A stretch of DNA of 64,000 nt from Posidoniimonas corsicana. Its GTDB lineage: Bacteria; Planctomycetota; Planctomycetia; Pirellulales; Lacipirellulaceae. The notes under the pieces are model-generated. The model did no database searches. It saw only the letters and a program-made list of their open reading frames with translations, and was not told the origin of the DNA. This document shows positions 42,108 through 50,437 of this stretch, in pieces; within the stretch, counting starts at the first letter, position 1, and every line of letters begins with the position of its first letter. Location of the stretch: contig NZ_SIHJ01000001.1 in assembly GCF_007859765.1 (NCBI RefSeq), positions 992,767-1,056,766 on the forward strand, given 5' to 3'. The position numbers and the translations under genes are program-made.

Positions 42108-43451
42108 ATGCCTGACCTGCACTACCAAGACGCGTTCCCACCCAGCGAGTTTGCACGACGCCGATCGGCCCTGGCGGCGGCCATCGGCGAGGGCGTCGCG
42201 GTGCTGCAGGGGGCGCCCTCCACGGGCGCCTTCGACCTGTTCCGGCAGTACAACGACTTCTACTACCTGACCGGCGCCGAGTGCCCCCACGCGTATCTAA
42301 CGATTGACGGGCGGACCGGCCGCAGCGTGTTGTACCTGCTGCCCACCGACGAGCGGCTGGCGGAGCTGGAGGGCGCGGAGCTGTCGGTCACCTTCCCGGA
42401 CGAGACGCTCCGCCTCACCGGCTGCGACGATGTGAAACCGCTGGAAGCGCTGGCGGGCGACCTGCGGTCCGCCAAGCAGGTCTACGCGCCGCACCTCCCG
42501 CAGGAGGGCCTGCAGGCGTGCCAGGACACGCTGCGGGTGCAGGCCAAGATGGCTGCGCAGGACCCCTGGCGTGCGGCGGCCGAGTCGTTCGCCAACCGCA
42601 TCGCCAGCCTCTGCCCCGAGGCCGAGGTGCGTGACCTTTCCCCCACGCTGGGCGCCATGCGGCGCATTAAGAGCGCCACGGAGATCGACCAGATGCGCTT
42701 CACCGGCCGCCTGACCGCCATGGCCGTCAGCGAGGCGATGCGGTGCACCACGCCCGGTTTGCTGGAGGGCCAGCTCCGCGCGGTCGCGGAGTACGTGTAC
42801 CTCTTGAACGGCGCCACAGGCGGCGGCTACCGGCCGATCATTGCCGGCGGCGACAACATCTGGAACATCCACTACTACCGCAACAACTGCCGGCTTCAGG
42901 CGGGCGACCTGGTGCTGATGGACTACGCGCCCGACGCCGCCAACTACACCAGCGACATCGGCCGCATGTGGCCGGTGAGCGGCCGGTACGAGCCGTGGCA
43001 GCGCGAGCTGTACGGGTTTGTGGTCGACTATCAGCAGCTGCTGCTGGACCTGGTCCGGCCCGGGATGACCTGGGACAACCTGCGTCAGGAGGTCGAAGCC
43101 AAGATGGCGCCCACGCTGTCGCGCGTCCGCTGGTCGCGGCCGTCGTTCGAGACCGGCGTCCGCCAGCTGCTGACCACCTGCAACCCGCTGACGCACGAGG
43201 TGGGGATGGCGGTGCACGACTCCAGCGGCTATCAAACAGAACCGCTCGAACCCGGTGTGGTGTTCGCGCTCGACCCGCAGCTGTGGGTGCGGGAAGAGAA
43301 GCTCTACATCCGGGTGGAGGACACGGTGGTGGTGACCGACTCGGGCATCGAGAACCTCACCCCGCAGTGCCCCCACGACCTGGACGCCGTGACCGAGCTG
43401 ATGAAGGAGCCCGGCCTGATGCAGCTCCGCCCCGATTTGTTCGCCGACTGA
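42108..43451 (+). CDS. Xaa-Pro aminopeptidase (M24B)
   Basis: A 447-residue protein with an N-terminal creatinase/AMP-N domain (about 1-170, AFDLFRQYNDFYYLTGAE) and a pita-bread M24 domain. The metal ligands visible are Asp in LVLMDYAPD, Asp in YTSDIGRMWP, His in THEVGMAVHD and Glu in IRVEDTVVV. The usual EPG Glu reads ALDPQLW here, an Asp replacing the fourth ligand. Family role: removes an N-terminal residue before Pro or hydroxyPro. In this cluster it would release Hyp from collagen-like peptides. It is followed 30 bp later by the epimerase gene. Confidence 0.9.
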   Translation: MPDLHYQDAFPPSEFARRRSALAAAIGEGVAVLQGAPSTGAFDLFRQYNDFYYLTGAECPHAYLTIDGRTGRSVLYLLPTDERLAELEGAELSVTFPDETLRLTGCDDVKPLEALAGDLRSAKQVYAPHLPQEGLQACQDTLRVQAKMAAQDPWRAAAESFANRIASLCPEAEVRDLSPTLGAMRRIKSATEIDQMRFTGRLTAMAVSEAMRCTTPGLLEGQLRAVAEYVYLLNGATGGGYRPIIAGGDNIWNIHYYRNNCRLQAGDLVLMDYAPDAANYTSDIGRMWPVSGRYEPWQRELYGFVVDYQQLLLDLVRPGMTWDNLRQEVEAKMAPTLSRVRWSRPSFETGVRQLLTTCNPLTHEVGMAVHDSSGYQTEPLEPGVVFALDPQLWVREEKLYIRVEDTVVVTDSGIENLTPQCPHDLDAVTELMKEPGLMQLRPDLFAD

Positions 43452-43481
43452 CCCGTTGCAGGCGCCCGCCGCCCCCCGCCT

Positions 43482-44462
43482 ATGACCGCCGCCAACTACC
43501 CGCCGGGCGTGGTGCGTGTGATCGACTCACACACCGCCGGCGAGCCGACCCGCGTGGTCGTGGAGGGCGCGCCCGACCTGGGCGGCGGCGACATGCGGTC
43601 CCGCCTAACCCGGATGCGCGAGCAGGAGGACTGGCTGCGCACCTCGCTGGTGCTGGAGCCCCGCGGCAGCGAGGCGATGGTCGGCGCGCTGCTGCAGGCG
43701 CCGGTTTCGCCCGACGCGGCGGCCGGCGTGCTGTTCTTCAACAACGCCGGCTACCTCGGCATGTGCGGCCACGGCGCGATCGGCGTCGTTGAGACCCTCG
43801 CCTACCTCGGCCGCATCGGCCCCGGCCGCCACGTGATCGAGACCCCGGTCGGCGACATCGCTATCGAGCTCACGCCCGACGGCGAGGCGGTGATCGAGAA
43901 CGTGCTCAGCTACCGCTGGGCCCAGGACGTGGCGGTTCAGGTCGACGGGCTCGGCGAGGTCGTTGGCGACATCGCCTACGGCGGCAACTGGTTCTTCTTC
44001 ACCAAGACCGACCGCCGGCTGCTGCTGGCCGACCACCCCGAGCTGACCGCGCTCACCACCCGCATCCGCCGCGCGCTCCGCGCGCAGGGCGTCACCGGCC
44101 GCGACGGCGCCGAGATCGACCACGTCGAGCTGATCGGCCCCCCGTCCGACCCCGCCGTCGCCGACGCCAAGAACTTCGTGCTCTGCCCCGGCGAGCAGTA
44201 CGACCGCTCTCCCTGCGGCACCGGCACCAGCGCCAAGCTCGCCTGCCTGGCGGCCGACGGCGCCCTGGCCGAGGGCGAGACCTGGCGGCAGGAGTCGATC
44301 GTCGGCGGCGTGTTCCTCGGGCGGTACCGCAGCGTCGACGGCGGGGTAATCCCCACCATCACCGGCCGCGCGTACGTCAACGGCGACACGCGGCTGCTGT
44401 TCCACCCGGGCGACCCCTTCCGGCACGGCATCCAGCCAACCAGACCGACCGACCATGCCTGA
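43482..44462 (+). CDS. 4-hydroxyproline epimerase (proline racemase family)
   Basis: A 326-residue proline racemase superfamily enzyme. Both catalytic Cys are present: GMCGHGAIG near residue 90 and SPCGTGTSAKLACL near residue 245. RVIDSHTAGEPTRVV is the family start. Cys at the first site is expected for 4-hydroxyproline 2-epimerase and proline racemase, whereas dehydratases have Thr. The catabolic neighbours argue for trans-4-hydroxy-L-proline to cis-4-hydroxy-D-proline conversion. It overlaps the next gene by 8 bp. Confidence 0.9.
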   Translation: MTAANYPPGVVRVIDSHTAGEPTRVVVEGAPDLGGGDMRSRLTRMREQEDWLRTSLVLEPRGSEAMVGALLQAPVSPDAAAGVLFFNNAGYLGMCGHGAIGVVETLAYLGRIGPGRHVIETPVGDIAIELTPDGEAVIENVLSYRWAQDVAVQVDGLGEVVGDIAYGGNWFFFTKTDRRLLLADHPELTALTTRIRRALRAQGVTGRDGAEIDHVELIGPPSDPAVADAKNFVLCPGEQYDRSPCGTGTSAKLACLAADGALAEGETWRQESIVGGVFLGRYRSVDGGVIPTITGRAYVNGDTRLLFHPGDPFRHGIQPTRPTDHA

Positions 44463-45714
44463 CACGTTGGACGCAATCGTCGTCGGCGGCGGCGCCATGG
44501 GGTGCGCCTCCGCCTACTACCTCGCCAAGCAGGGCCTGCAGGTCCGGGTGGTCGAGGCGGGCCGCATCGGCGGCGGCGCCTCGCACGGCAACTGCGGCTA
44601 CATCTGCCCCAGCCACGCGCTGCCGCTCACCGCGCCCGGCGCGGTCGGCAAGACCATCGGCTCCGCGTTCAACCCCGACGCCGCGCTGTACATCAAGCCG
44701 CGGCTCGACCCGGCGCTCTGGTCGTGGCTGACACGGTTCGCCAGCCGCTGCCGCACCAAGCCGATGATGCAGGCTGCCCAGGCCCGCAACGCGCTGCTCG
44801 CCTCGTCGATGAGCCTGTACCGCGAGCTGCTCGCCGACGAGTCGATCGACGTCGAGTGGGAGGACCGCGGGCTGCTGTTCGTGTTCAAGTCCGCCGAGGA
44901 GTTCGAGGCGTACGGAAAAGGGGTCGAGCTCGCCCGGCGTGAGTTCGGCGTGCGGTTCGACCCGTACGAGGGGTCGCGGCTCACGGAGCTCGAGCCCGCG
45001 CTCCGGCCGGAGCTCGCCGGCGCCTGGCACTGCCCGACCGACGCCCACCTGCGGCCCGACCGCCTGATGACGGCCATGCGGGGCCTGCTGACCACCGCCG
45101 GCGTCGAGCTGTCCGAGGGCGTACGGGTGCAGCACATCAACGGCGCCGGCGGCCAGGCCACCAGCCTCGACACGTCGGCCGGCCCGATGCGGGCGCCGCT
45201 GTTCGTACTCACCACCGGCGCCGAGGCGCCCCACCTGGCCGACCGGCTCGGCTGCCGACTGCCGATCCAGCCCGGCAAGGGCTACTCCATCACGCTGCCG
45301 CGCCCCGCGTCCGGTCCGACCATGCCGATGATCCTCGAGGAGTCGCACGTGGCCGTGACGCCCTGGGCGTCTGGCCTGCGGATCGGGTCGACCATGGAGT
45401 TCGTCGGCTACGACCGCAGCATCAACCGCCGGCGGATCGAGCTCTTCCGCCGCGCCGCCGCCGAGCACCTCGTCGAGGCGCCCACCGGCCTGGTCGAGGA
45501 AGAGTGGAGCGGCTGGCGCCCGATGACCTACGACGAGATCCCCTGCATCGGCCGCGCCCCGAAGCTGAAGAACGTGATCGTCGCCGCCGGGCACGGCATG
45601 ATCGGCATGTCGACCATGACCGCCACCGGCAAGCTGGTCAGCGAACTAGCGACCGACGCGACGCCGCATATCGATCCGGCGCCGTATGCGCTGGAGCGGT
45701 TTGGACGGGGGTAG
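44455..45714 (+). CDS. FAD-dependent D-amino acid dehydrogenase, probable D-hydroxyproline dehydrogenase
   Basis: A 419-residue DAO-family flavoprotein. The FAD-binding GxGxxG is IVVGGGAMGCASAYYLA at the N-terminus, with HGNCGYICPSHALPL close by as in DadA/D-Hyp dehydrogenases, and GHGMIGMSTMTATGKLV at the C-terminus closing the FAD site. It would oxidise cis-4-hydroxy-D-proline to the pyrroline used by the DapA-family deaminase. It is translationally coupled to the epimerase. As a single-subunit enzyme it presumably passes electrons to quinone. Confidence 0.88.
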   Translation: MPDTLDAIVVGGGAMGCASAYYLAKQGLQVRVVEAGRIGGGASHGNCGYICPSHALPLTAPGAVGKTIGSAFNPDAALYIKPRLDPALWSWLTRFASRCRTKPMMQAAQARNALLASSMSLYRELLADESIDVEWEDRGLLFVFKSAEEFEAYGKGVELARREFGVRFDPYEGSRLTELEPALRPELAGAWHCPTDAHLRPDRLMTAMRGLLTTAGVELSEGVRVQHINGAGGQATSLDTSAGPMRAPLFVLTTGAEAPHLADRLGCRLPIQPGKGYSITLPRPASGPTMPMILEESHVAVTPWASGLRIGSTMEFVGYDRSINRRRIELFRRAAAEHLVEAPTGLVEEEWSGWRPMTYDEIPCIGRAPKLKNVIVAAGHGMIGMSTMTATGKLVSELATDATPHIDPAPYALERFGRG

Positions 45715-45877
45715 CGGGGCATTCAGTCACTGCACGTCAGGGACGATGCTGGCCCCTACTTGCGTCTGGAATGTGCTACCAGCCGTGGGTGCAAGCACCT
45801 GCCCTTCGGGACTCGGAGGCAAGTTTGGTACGATTGCGCACTGCACGACATCGGTCATCATTCGCAGGAGGCGAGGC

Positions 45878-47032
45878 ATGGATCCAAGAGGGTGTCTACT
45901 CCTCGCACTAATGATTGTCGGTCTGTTCTCCCCGCAGGCCGGTGCTGAGGTGCGTATGCAATTTACCGGAAAATTCACCGGATACTATCATGAGAATCGC
46001 TGGGGGGTGGGCCATTTCAGGGGCGACAGGGTCGCCGCGCCCCTGCGTGAACAGTTCGCTCCCTATGAGGGCAAACGGATTGAGGTCGACATCAAGCGAT
46101 CTGGCAGGTTCTCGTCCGACGGGCCCGCGATGATCGAAGCGGTCGGCGAGATCACCGAGTTGCCGCCGCAGCAACTAAGGATTGAATTGGAGGCCTGGCC
46201 AGATCCCGACGCCAAGGTTCCCCACAATCAACAGCGCCTTCTCATCAAACTACTGAACCAAGGGGAGCATCCGGTAGAGGTCTCTCTTCGACAATTATCT
46301 CTGAAACAATGGCGCCTTCCCCATCAGACCAAGATAGAGAGGGAGGCTGCGCCGTTGAGTCATGGCTACACAAGACAACAGTTGATGGCACGCAGCTCAG
46401 GTCACCAGTACTGGGGACCTGGGCAAGGGAACTCACCAATCAGCCACCTCAGCTCTCACGGGGTCGTCCCCAGCGGACTTCAAATCTGGATTGGCCCTGG
46501 CGAAGCGTTTCCGATCCTTCCTCCGCCTGCCCCTCTTGCGAAAGACGCCGAGATCGAAGTCGTTTTGGTCGAGGGCACTGACATCACAAGCAGAGCATGG
46601 TTTGCAACGGATCAACTGAAGGCTCCTGTCGAACTGAAGGAATCGAAGCTTTTCTGCAAAGACGTTGTCGTTTCTAAAGAGTTCGGCGGCCGACATTGCA
46701 TTCGTTTCGCCATCCACAGCAAAGGCGCCCTAGCCAGGCACGTGGTCGCCACGCCTCTCGATGCCCGTTCACCTGACGACGAGAATTCTTTTGAACTTGC
46801 TGGCAAACTCTACGCCACTCACCGTGATGAAAAGTCCAGCGGAGTCTACCTCAACTCCTGGGCCAACAACGGAATGCCGGCGAGCCTTGTAAGCGTTCCA
46901 TCGGACGGAGTCCGCACAAAGTTCGTCGTACGGACTCCTCTATGCGAGCGCTATCGCTTCGAAGTCCTGACGGAAAGCGGGCTAGAGACCGTCTGGATTG
47001 ATCTGCCCGGGGAAACCGCTCCGGCACGGTAG
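45878..47032 (+). CDS. Secreted protein of unknown function
   Basis: A 384-residue protein; the ATG has GGAGG seven bases upstream. A signal peptide (CLLLALMIVGLFSPQAGA) precedes a beta-rich mature part (LRIELEAWPDPDAKVPHNQQ; LSHGYTRQQLMARSSGHQYW). No family is recognised. It is less GC-rich than its neighbours (for example ACAAGACAACAGTTG runs), which may reflect transfer. It stands alone, with 163 bp before it and 490 bp after it without genes. Confidence 0.65.
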   Translation: MDPRGCLLLALMIVGLFSPQAGAEVRMQFTGKFTGYYHENRWGVGHFRGDRVAAPLREQFAPYEGKRIEVDIKRSGRFSSDGPAMIEAVGEITELPPQQLRIELEAWPDPDAKVPHNQQRLLIKLLNQGEHPVEVSLRQLSLKQWRLPHQTKIEREAAPLSHGYTRQQLMARSSGHQYWGPGQGNSPISHLSSHGVVPSGLQIWIGPGEAFPILPPPAPLAKDAEIEVVLVEGTDITSRAWFATDQLKAPVELKESKLFCKDVVVSKEFGGRHCIRFAIHSKGALARHVVATPLDARSPDDENSFELAGKLYATHRDEKSSGVYLNSWANNGMPASLVSVPSDGVRTKFVVRTPLCERYRFEVLTESGLETVWIDLPGETAPAR

Positions 47033-47460
47033 CTCGGCCAGTGCGCTACGCACGACCCGGCGGAGGCCACGGTACGGCAGTGCAATTGCTTTCCTCGCTC
47101 CGCATTTCCAGACGAGCGGACAGTGGCGAGGGGCGACCGAGCGTACCGCCGTTTCCCTGAAACGGCATTCCTCACTGCTCGGAGAGCTGTGGATACCTGC
47201 TGTGACGTAAATCTAACGCCACCCCAGCCGCAGGCCGGATCGAGCGGCGCAGGAATCCGACCTGGCGAACCGACGCAACCGCCGCGCTGCTCCGGCGGAA
47301 CCGATCTGGCCATGCATCGGACGTCAGATTGCCGGAACGGCGCGGCGGTTGGGCGTGGCGGGGTGGCTTGCTTTTCGCGCCGCTTGGTCCGGCCTACGGT
47401 GGCGCCTCAAACGCTGCTTTCTCCGGGGTTCTTGGTAGAAACCAGGCCACCCTGTCGGGT
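47033..47460. other. Non-coding region before a palindrome
   Basis: 428 bp of GC-rich DNA in which I see no supported gene or RNA. GTAGAAA-type words recur near 47440 and 47460 (and again near 60926), perhaps repeat debris. Confidence 0.35.
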
Positions 47461-47498
47461 AGAAAGCGAGTGTGTACGTGTGTACACACTCGCTTTCT
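47461..47498. repeat. Perfect 17-bp inverted repeat with 4-bp loop
   Basis: The arms AGAAAGCGAGTGTGTAC (47461-47477) and its exact complement (47482-47498) surround GTGT. It lies 25 bp before the start of the HTH gene and would form a long cruciform or hairpin in the leader. Possible operator, transcription attenuator or remnant of a mobile repeat. Confidence 0.8.
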
Positions 47499-47522
47499 AT
47501 ACGCTATCGACGGGGGGTAACC

Positions 47523-48296
47523 ATGAGTCGGCCACGGGTGTTGGATGAGACCAAGCGGCGGGAGGTTTGCGCACTGCTCACGGCGGGGATGACGCTCGGC
47601 AGCGCGGCCGAGTACGTGGGGTGCAGCGTCAAGACGATCCGCCGCGAGCGGGACGGCGATGAGGACTTTGATCTCGAGGTGCGGCGGGCCAAGATGGCCG
47701 CGCGGCTGGGGCCGCTGCAGGCGGTGCGGCGCGCGGCGGAAACGCACTGGCGGGCCGCGGCCTGGCTGGTGGAACGGCAGGAACGCCGCGACGAGCGGCG
47801 CCGCGCGGACCGGCGGCGGCGGGTCGAGCTGGAGCGGGTCGTAGGCGCGGTGAAGGAGGTCATGCGCCGCGAGGTTCCCAGCCTGCCGCAGCAGTGGGCC
47901 ATCGAGGATCAGATTGAACGGATCGCCGGCCGGAAGCCGGGCGACCCAAAGCAAAGCCTGCCGGAAGTCGATCAAGCAGCGCCGCCCGCCAGGGCGAAAC
48001 GCGAGTCGCCAGTCCCGGCCGCGCTGCGGGAGATTGCCGTACGCGTCGCCGCCACAGTCGACGAGCAGCCGCCGACTGAGCAATCGTCCGACGCCGATGC
48101 GCCGGATCGGACAAAACCAGCGCAGGTCACACAAGCGGCCGCCGCGGCGGAACCTGCGGGGGAAGCGTTGAACAGTGATGAGGGGTCGACGGGTGGGCTG
48201 GGTTTTGTCCGCTCGCTTCGTGTTTTCGGACAAAACGCGTTGGACAGGGAGGAGCAAAGCTTGGCGGCGGGGCCGGTGAGACGAACCGGGGGCTAA
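47523..48296 (+). CDS. Planctomycete-type HTH protein with repeat-derived C-terminus
   Basis: A 257-residue protein. The N-terminal HTH (RPRVLDETKRREVCALLTAG, then MTLGSAAEYVGCSVKTIRRE) is followed by basic helices (THWRAAAWLVERQERRDERR) ending near residue 110, a form I associate with many small planctomycete DNA-binding proteins. From about residue 120 it is low-complexity. Its 3' part contains copies of a GTTTTGTCC/GGACAAAAC repeat also found at 61 kb, so the C-terminus was probably built from a dispersed repeat. Role unknown; binding to the palindrome upstream is possible. Confidence 0.65.
   Translation: MSRPRVLDETKRREVCALLTAGMTLGSAAEYVGCSVKTIRRERDGDEDFDLEVRRAKMAARLGPLQAVRRAAETHWRAAAWLVERQERRDERRRADRRRRVELERVVGAVKEVMRREVPSLPQQWAIEDQIERIAGRKPGDPKQSLPEVDQAAPPARAKRESPVPAALREIAVRVAATVDEQPPTEQSSDADAPDRTKPAQVTQAAAAAEPAGEALNSDEGSTGGLGFVRSLRVFGQNALDREEQSLAAGPVRRTGG
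48202..48236. repeat. GTTTTGTCCG inverted repeat inside the HTH gene
   Basis: Perfect 10-bp arms GTTTTGTCCG (48202-48211) and CGGACAAAAC (48227-48236); a further CGGACAAAAC is at 48108-48117. The stretch resembles 61166-61214 closely, including the shared inner CTCGTGTTTT. Confidence 0.7.
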
Positions 48297-48535
48297 CGCC
48301 CGGCGGCTGATGAGATCGTTGCGGGCAGGGCCCTCGGGTGGCAACGTCTCTTGCCCGCTTGGTGGTGGTCCAGCGTATTGGCGCGGATCGGGTAGGCGAT
48401 CGGCCGGCGCCTCACCCATGGCGTTGCGGGGCAGGGTGGCGCCGCAGAAGCCCGCATCTCTGCTCGACCCGGCGGCGCTTCTGTGTTAGAAAGCGCGGGC
48501 ACCCCAACCTCGCCCCCAAGCCACGCGATCGATCG

Positions 48536-49651
48536 ATGCCTGCAAGCTTCCCCCCGCTGAACCTCCCTACCCGCCTGCTCCACGGCCCCGGCCCCTCGCC
48601 GGTGGCGCCGTCGGTGCTCGAGGCGTTGTCCAAGCCGTGCATCGGCCACATGGACCCCGAGTTCATGCGGGTCATGAACGAGGTCCGCGAGATGCTGCAG
48701 GCGGTGTTCCGGACCGAGAACGAGATGACCCTCGCGTGCTCCGGGACGGGCTCGGCCGGCGCTGAGATGCTGATGGACAACCTGGTCGAGCCGGGCGATC
48801 GCTGCCTGATCGGCGTCAACGGCGTGTTCGGCGGCCGGCTGGCGGACAAGGCAGGCCGGGCGGGCGGCGAGGTCGAGACCATGGAGATCGACTGGGGCCT
48901 GGCGTTCGACCAGGACACGCTCATCGCCCGCGTGGAGGAGCTGAAGCCGAAGCTGCTGGCGGTCGTCCACGCAGAAACCTCCACCGGCGTGCACCAGCCG
49001 TTTGACCGCTTGGCCGACGCGGTCCACAAGCACGGCGGCCTGCTGGTGATGGACTGCGTGACGTCGTTCGCGGGCCTGCCGGTTGAAATCGACAAGTGGG
49101 GCGTCGACGCAGCGTACAGCGGCACCCAGAAGTGCCTGTCGTGCCCACCGGGCCTGGCGCCGGTTACGCTGTCTGAGCGGGCGATGCACAAGGTGAATGG
49201 CCGCGGGTCGAAGGTCAACTCGTGGTACCTCGACCTGACACTTGTGGGCAACTACTGGAGCGGCAGCCGCGCGTACCACCACACCGCGCCGGTGAACATG
49301 AACTACGCGCTGCACGAGGCGCTGCGGCTGGCATTGGAGGAGGGGCTCGACGAGCGCTTCGCGCGGCACGAGTCGGCCCACCAGCAGCTCAAGGCAGGGC
49401 TGCTGCAGCGGGGCTTCGAGTACGCGTCGGACCCCGACCACTCGCTGCCGATGCTGAACCTGGTGAAGGTGCCCGACACGATTGCCGACGAGGCCGCCGC
49501 CCGCAAGCGGCTGCTGAACGAGCACAACCTGGAGATCGGCGGCGGGCTCGGCGCGTTGGCGGGCAAGTGCTGGCGGATCGGCCTGATGGGTCACGGCGCC
49601 CGCAGCGAGAACGTCGACGCCATCCTGGCGGCGCTCGACTCAATCGGCTGA
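48536..49651 (+). CDS. Ureidoglycine-glyoxylate aminotransferase (class V, AGT/PucG-like)
   Basis: A 371-residue PLP enzyme. [20 protein letters not shown] is the typical AGT start, [14 protein letters not shown] binds the phosphate, [13 protein letters not shown] carries the PLP Asp and the Schiff-base Lys is in [15 protein letters not shown]. By fold it could be alanine- or serine-glyoxylate transaminase. Location next to xanthine dehydrogenase and the ureide genes favours ureidoglycine plus glyoxylate to oxalurate plus glycine. It ends in a 12-bp overlap with the convergent XdhC gene. Confidence 0.85.
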   Translation: MPASFPPLNLPTRLLHGPGPSPVAPSVLEALSKPCIGHMDPEFMRVMNEVREMLQAVFRTENEMTLACSGTGSAGAEMLMDNLVEPGDRCLIGVNGVFGGRLADKAGRAGGEVETMEIDWGLAFDQDTLIARVEELKPKLLAVVHAETSTGVHQPFDRLADAVHKHGGLLVMDCVTSFAGLPVEIDKWGVDAAYSGTQKCLSCPPGLAPVTLSERAMHKVNGRGSKVNSWYLDLTLVGNYWSGSRAYHHTAPVNMNYALHEALRLALEEGLDERFARHESAHQQLKAGLLQRGFEYASDPDHSLPMLNLVKVPDTIADEAAARKRLLNEHNLEIGGGLGALAGKCWRIGLMGHGARSENVDAILAALDSIG

Positions 49652-50437
49652 TGCGCTGGCCGACTGATCGTTGACGCGGTCGCGCGCCTCGAGCAGCTGC
49701 GCGGCGATGCTCACCGCGATCTCGGCCGGGTGGTTCGAGCCGATCGGCAGACCGACCGGGCAATAGAAGTCGAGCCGGTCTGTGGGGCAACCGCCCTCGA
49801 CCAGTTCGCTGCGGAGCACTTTGGCCTTAGCGCGGCTGCCGATCACTCCGACAAACGGGAACGAACGCGGGAGCTGGTAGATCTGCCGCAGCACGGGCAG
49901 GTCCGATTTGTGGCCACGCGTCATGCAGAGCACAAACGCGTTGGGCGCCAGCTCGGTCACCCGCTCGGCCGGCTCGGCACACTCGATCGCCCGGACGCCG
50001 GCCGGCAGCCTGCCGAGCCACTCGGGCCTGGGGTCGATGCACGTGACCTGGCACGGGAGGGTCGCCAGCAGCGACGCAAGCGCCTGGGTCACGTGCCCGG
50101 CGCCGAAGATCACCACGGGCCAGTCGGACCGGTTGACGACTTCGAAGTAGAGCTTCACGCGGCCGCCGCAGGTCATGCCGACGTCGGTCCGCAGGCTCCA
50201 GTCGACCAGCAGGGTTCGATCGCCGCCGGCCAGCATCTGCTGGGCGACGCCGATCGCCTTCGCCTCGACGCGCCCGCCGCCGACGGTGCCGAGGTCGAGC
50301 CCGGCGGGCGTGACGAGCATCTTGGCGCCGGCGTCCGAGGGGGTGGACCCGGCGGCCTCGACCAGCGTGACAATCGCGAACGGGTCGGCCGCGGCGCAGA
50401 GCTCTACACAGCGCTGGTGTAGGGCGTGCTCGTTCAT
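49640..50437 (-). CDS. xdhC: XdhC, molybdenum cofactor insertion/maturation factor
   Basis: A 265-residue XdhC/CoxI family protein. The N-terminal XdhC domain ([47 protein letters not shown]) is followed by a Rossmann domain ([20 protein letters not shown]). It loads sulfurated molybdenum cofactor into xanthine dehydrogenase. The ATG overlaps the XdhB stop (ATGA), placing it third in an xdhA-xdhB-xdhC operon. Confidence 0.92.
   Translation of the reverse strand: MNEHALHQRCVELCAAADPFAIVTLVEAAGSTPSDAGAKMLVTPAGLDLGTVGGGRVEAKAIGVAQQMLAGGDRTLLVDWSLRTDVGMTCGGRVKLYFEVVNRSDWPVVIFGAGHVTQALASLLATLPCQVTCIDPRPEWLGRLPAGVRAIECAEPAERVTELAPNAFVLCMTRGHKSDLPVLRQIYQLPRSFPFVGVIGSRAKAKVLRSELVEGGCPTDRLDFYCPVGLPIGSNHPAEIAVSIAAQLLEARDRVNDQSASASAD

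Noticed and set aside
48321-48358. Terminator after the HTH gene at 47523
   Set aside because: GCGGGCA and TGCCCGC arms exist, but the loop is long and no real U tract follows.
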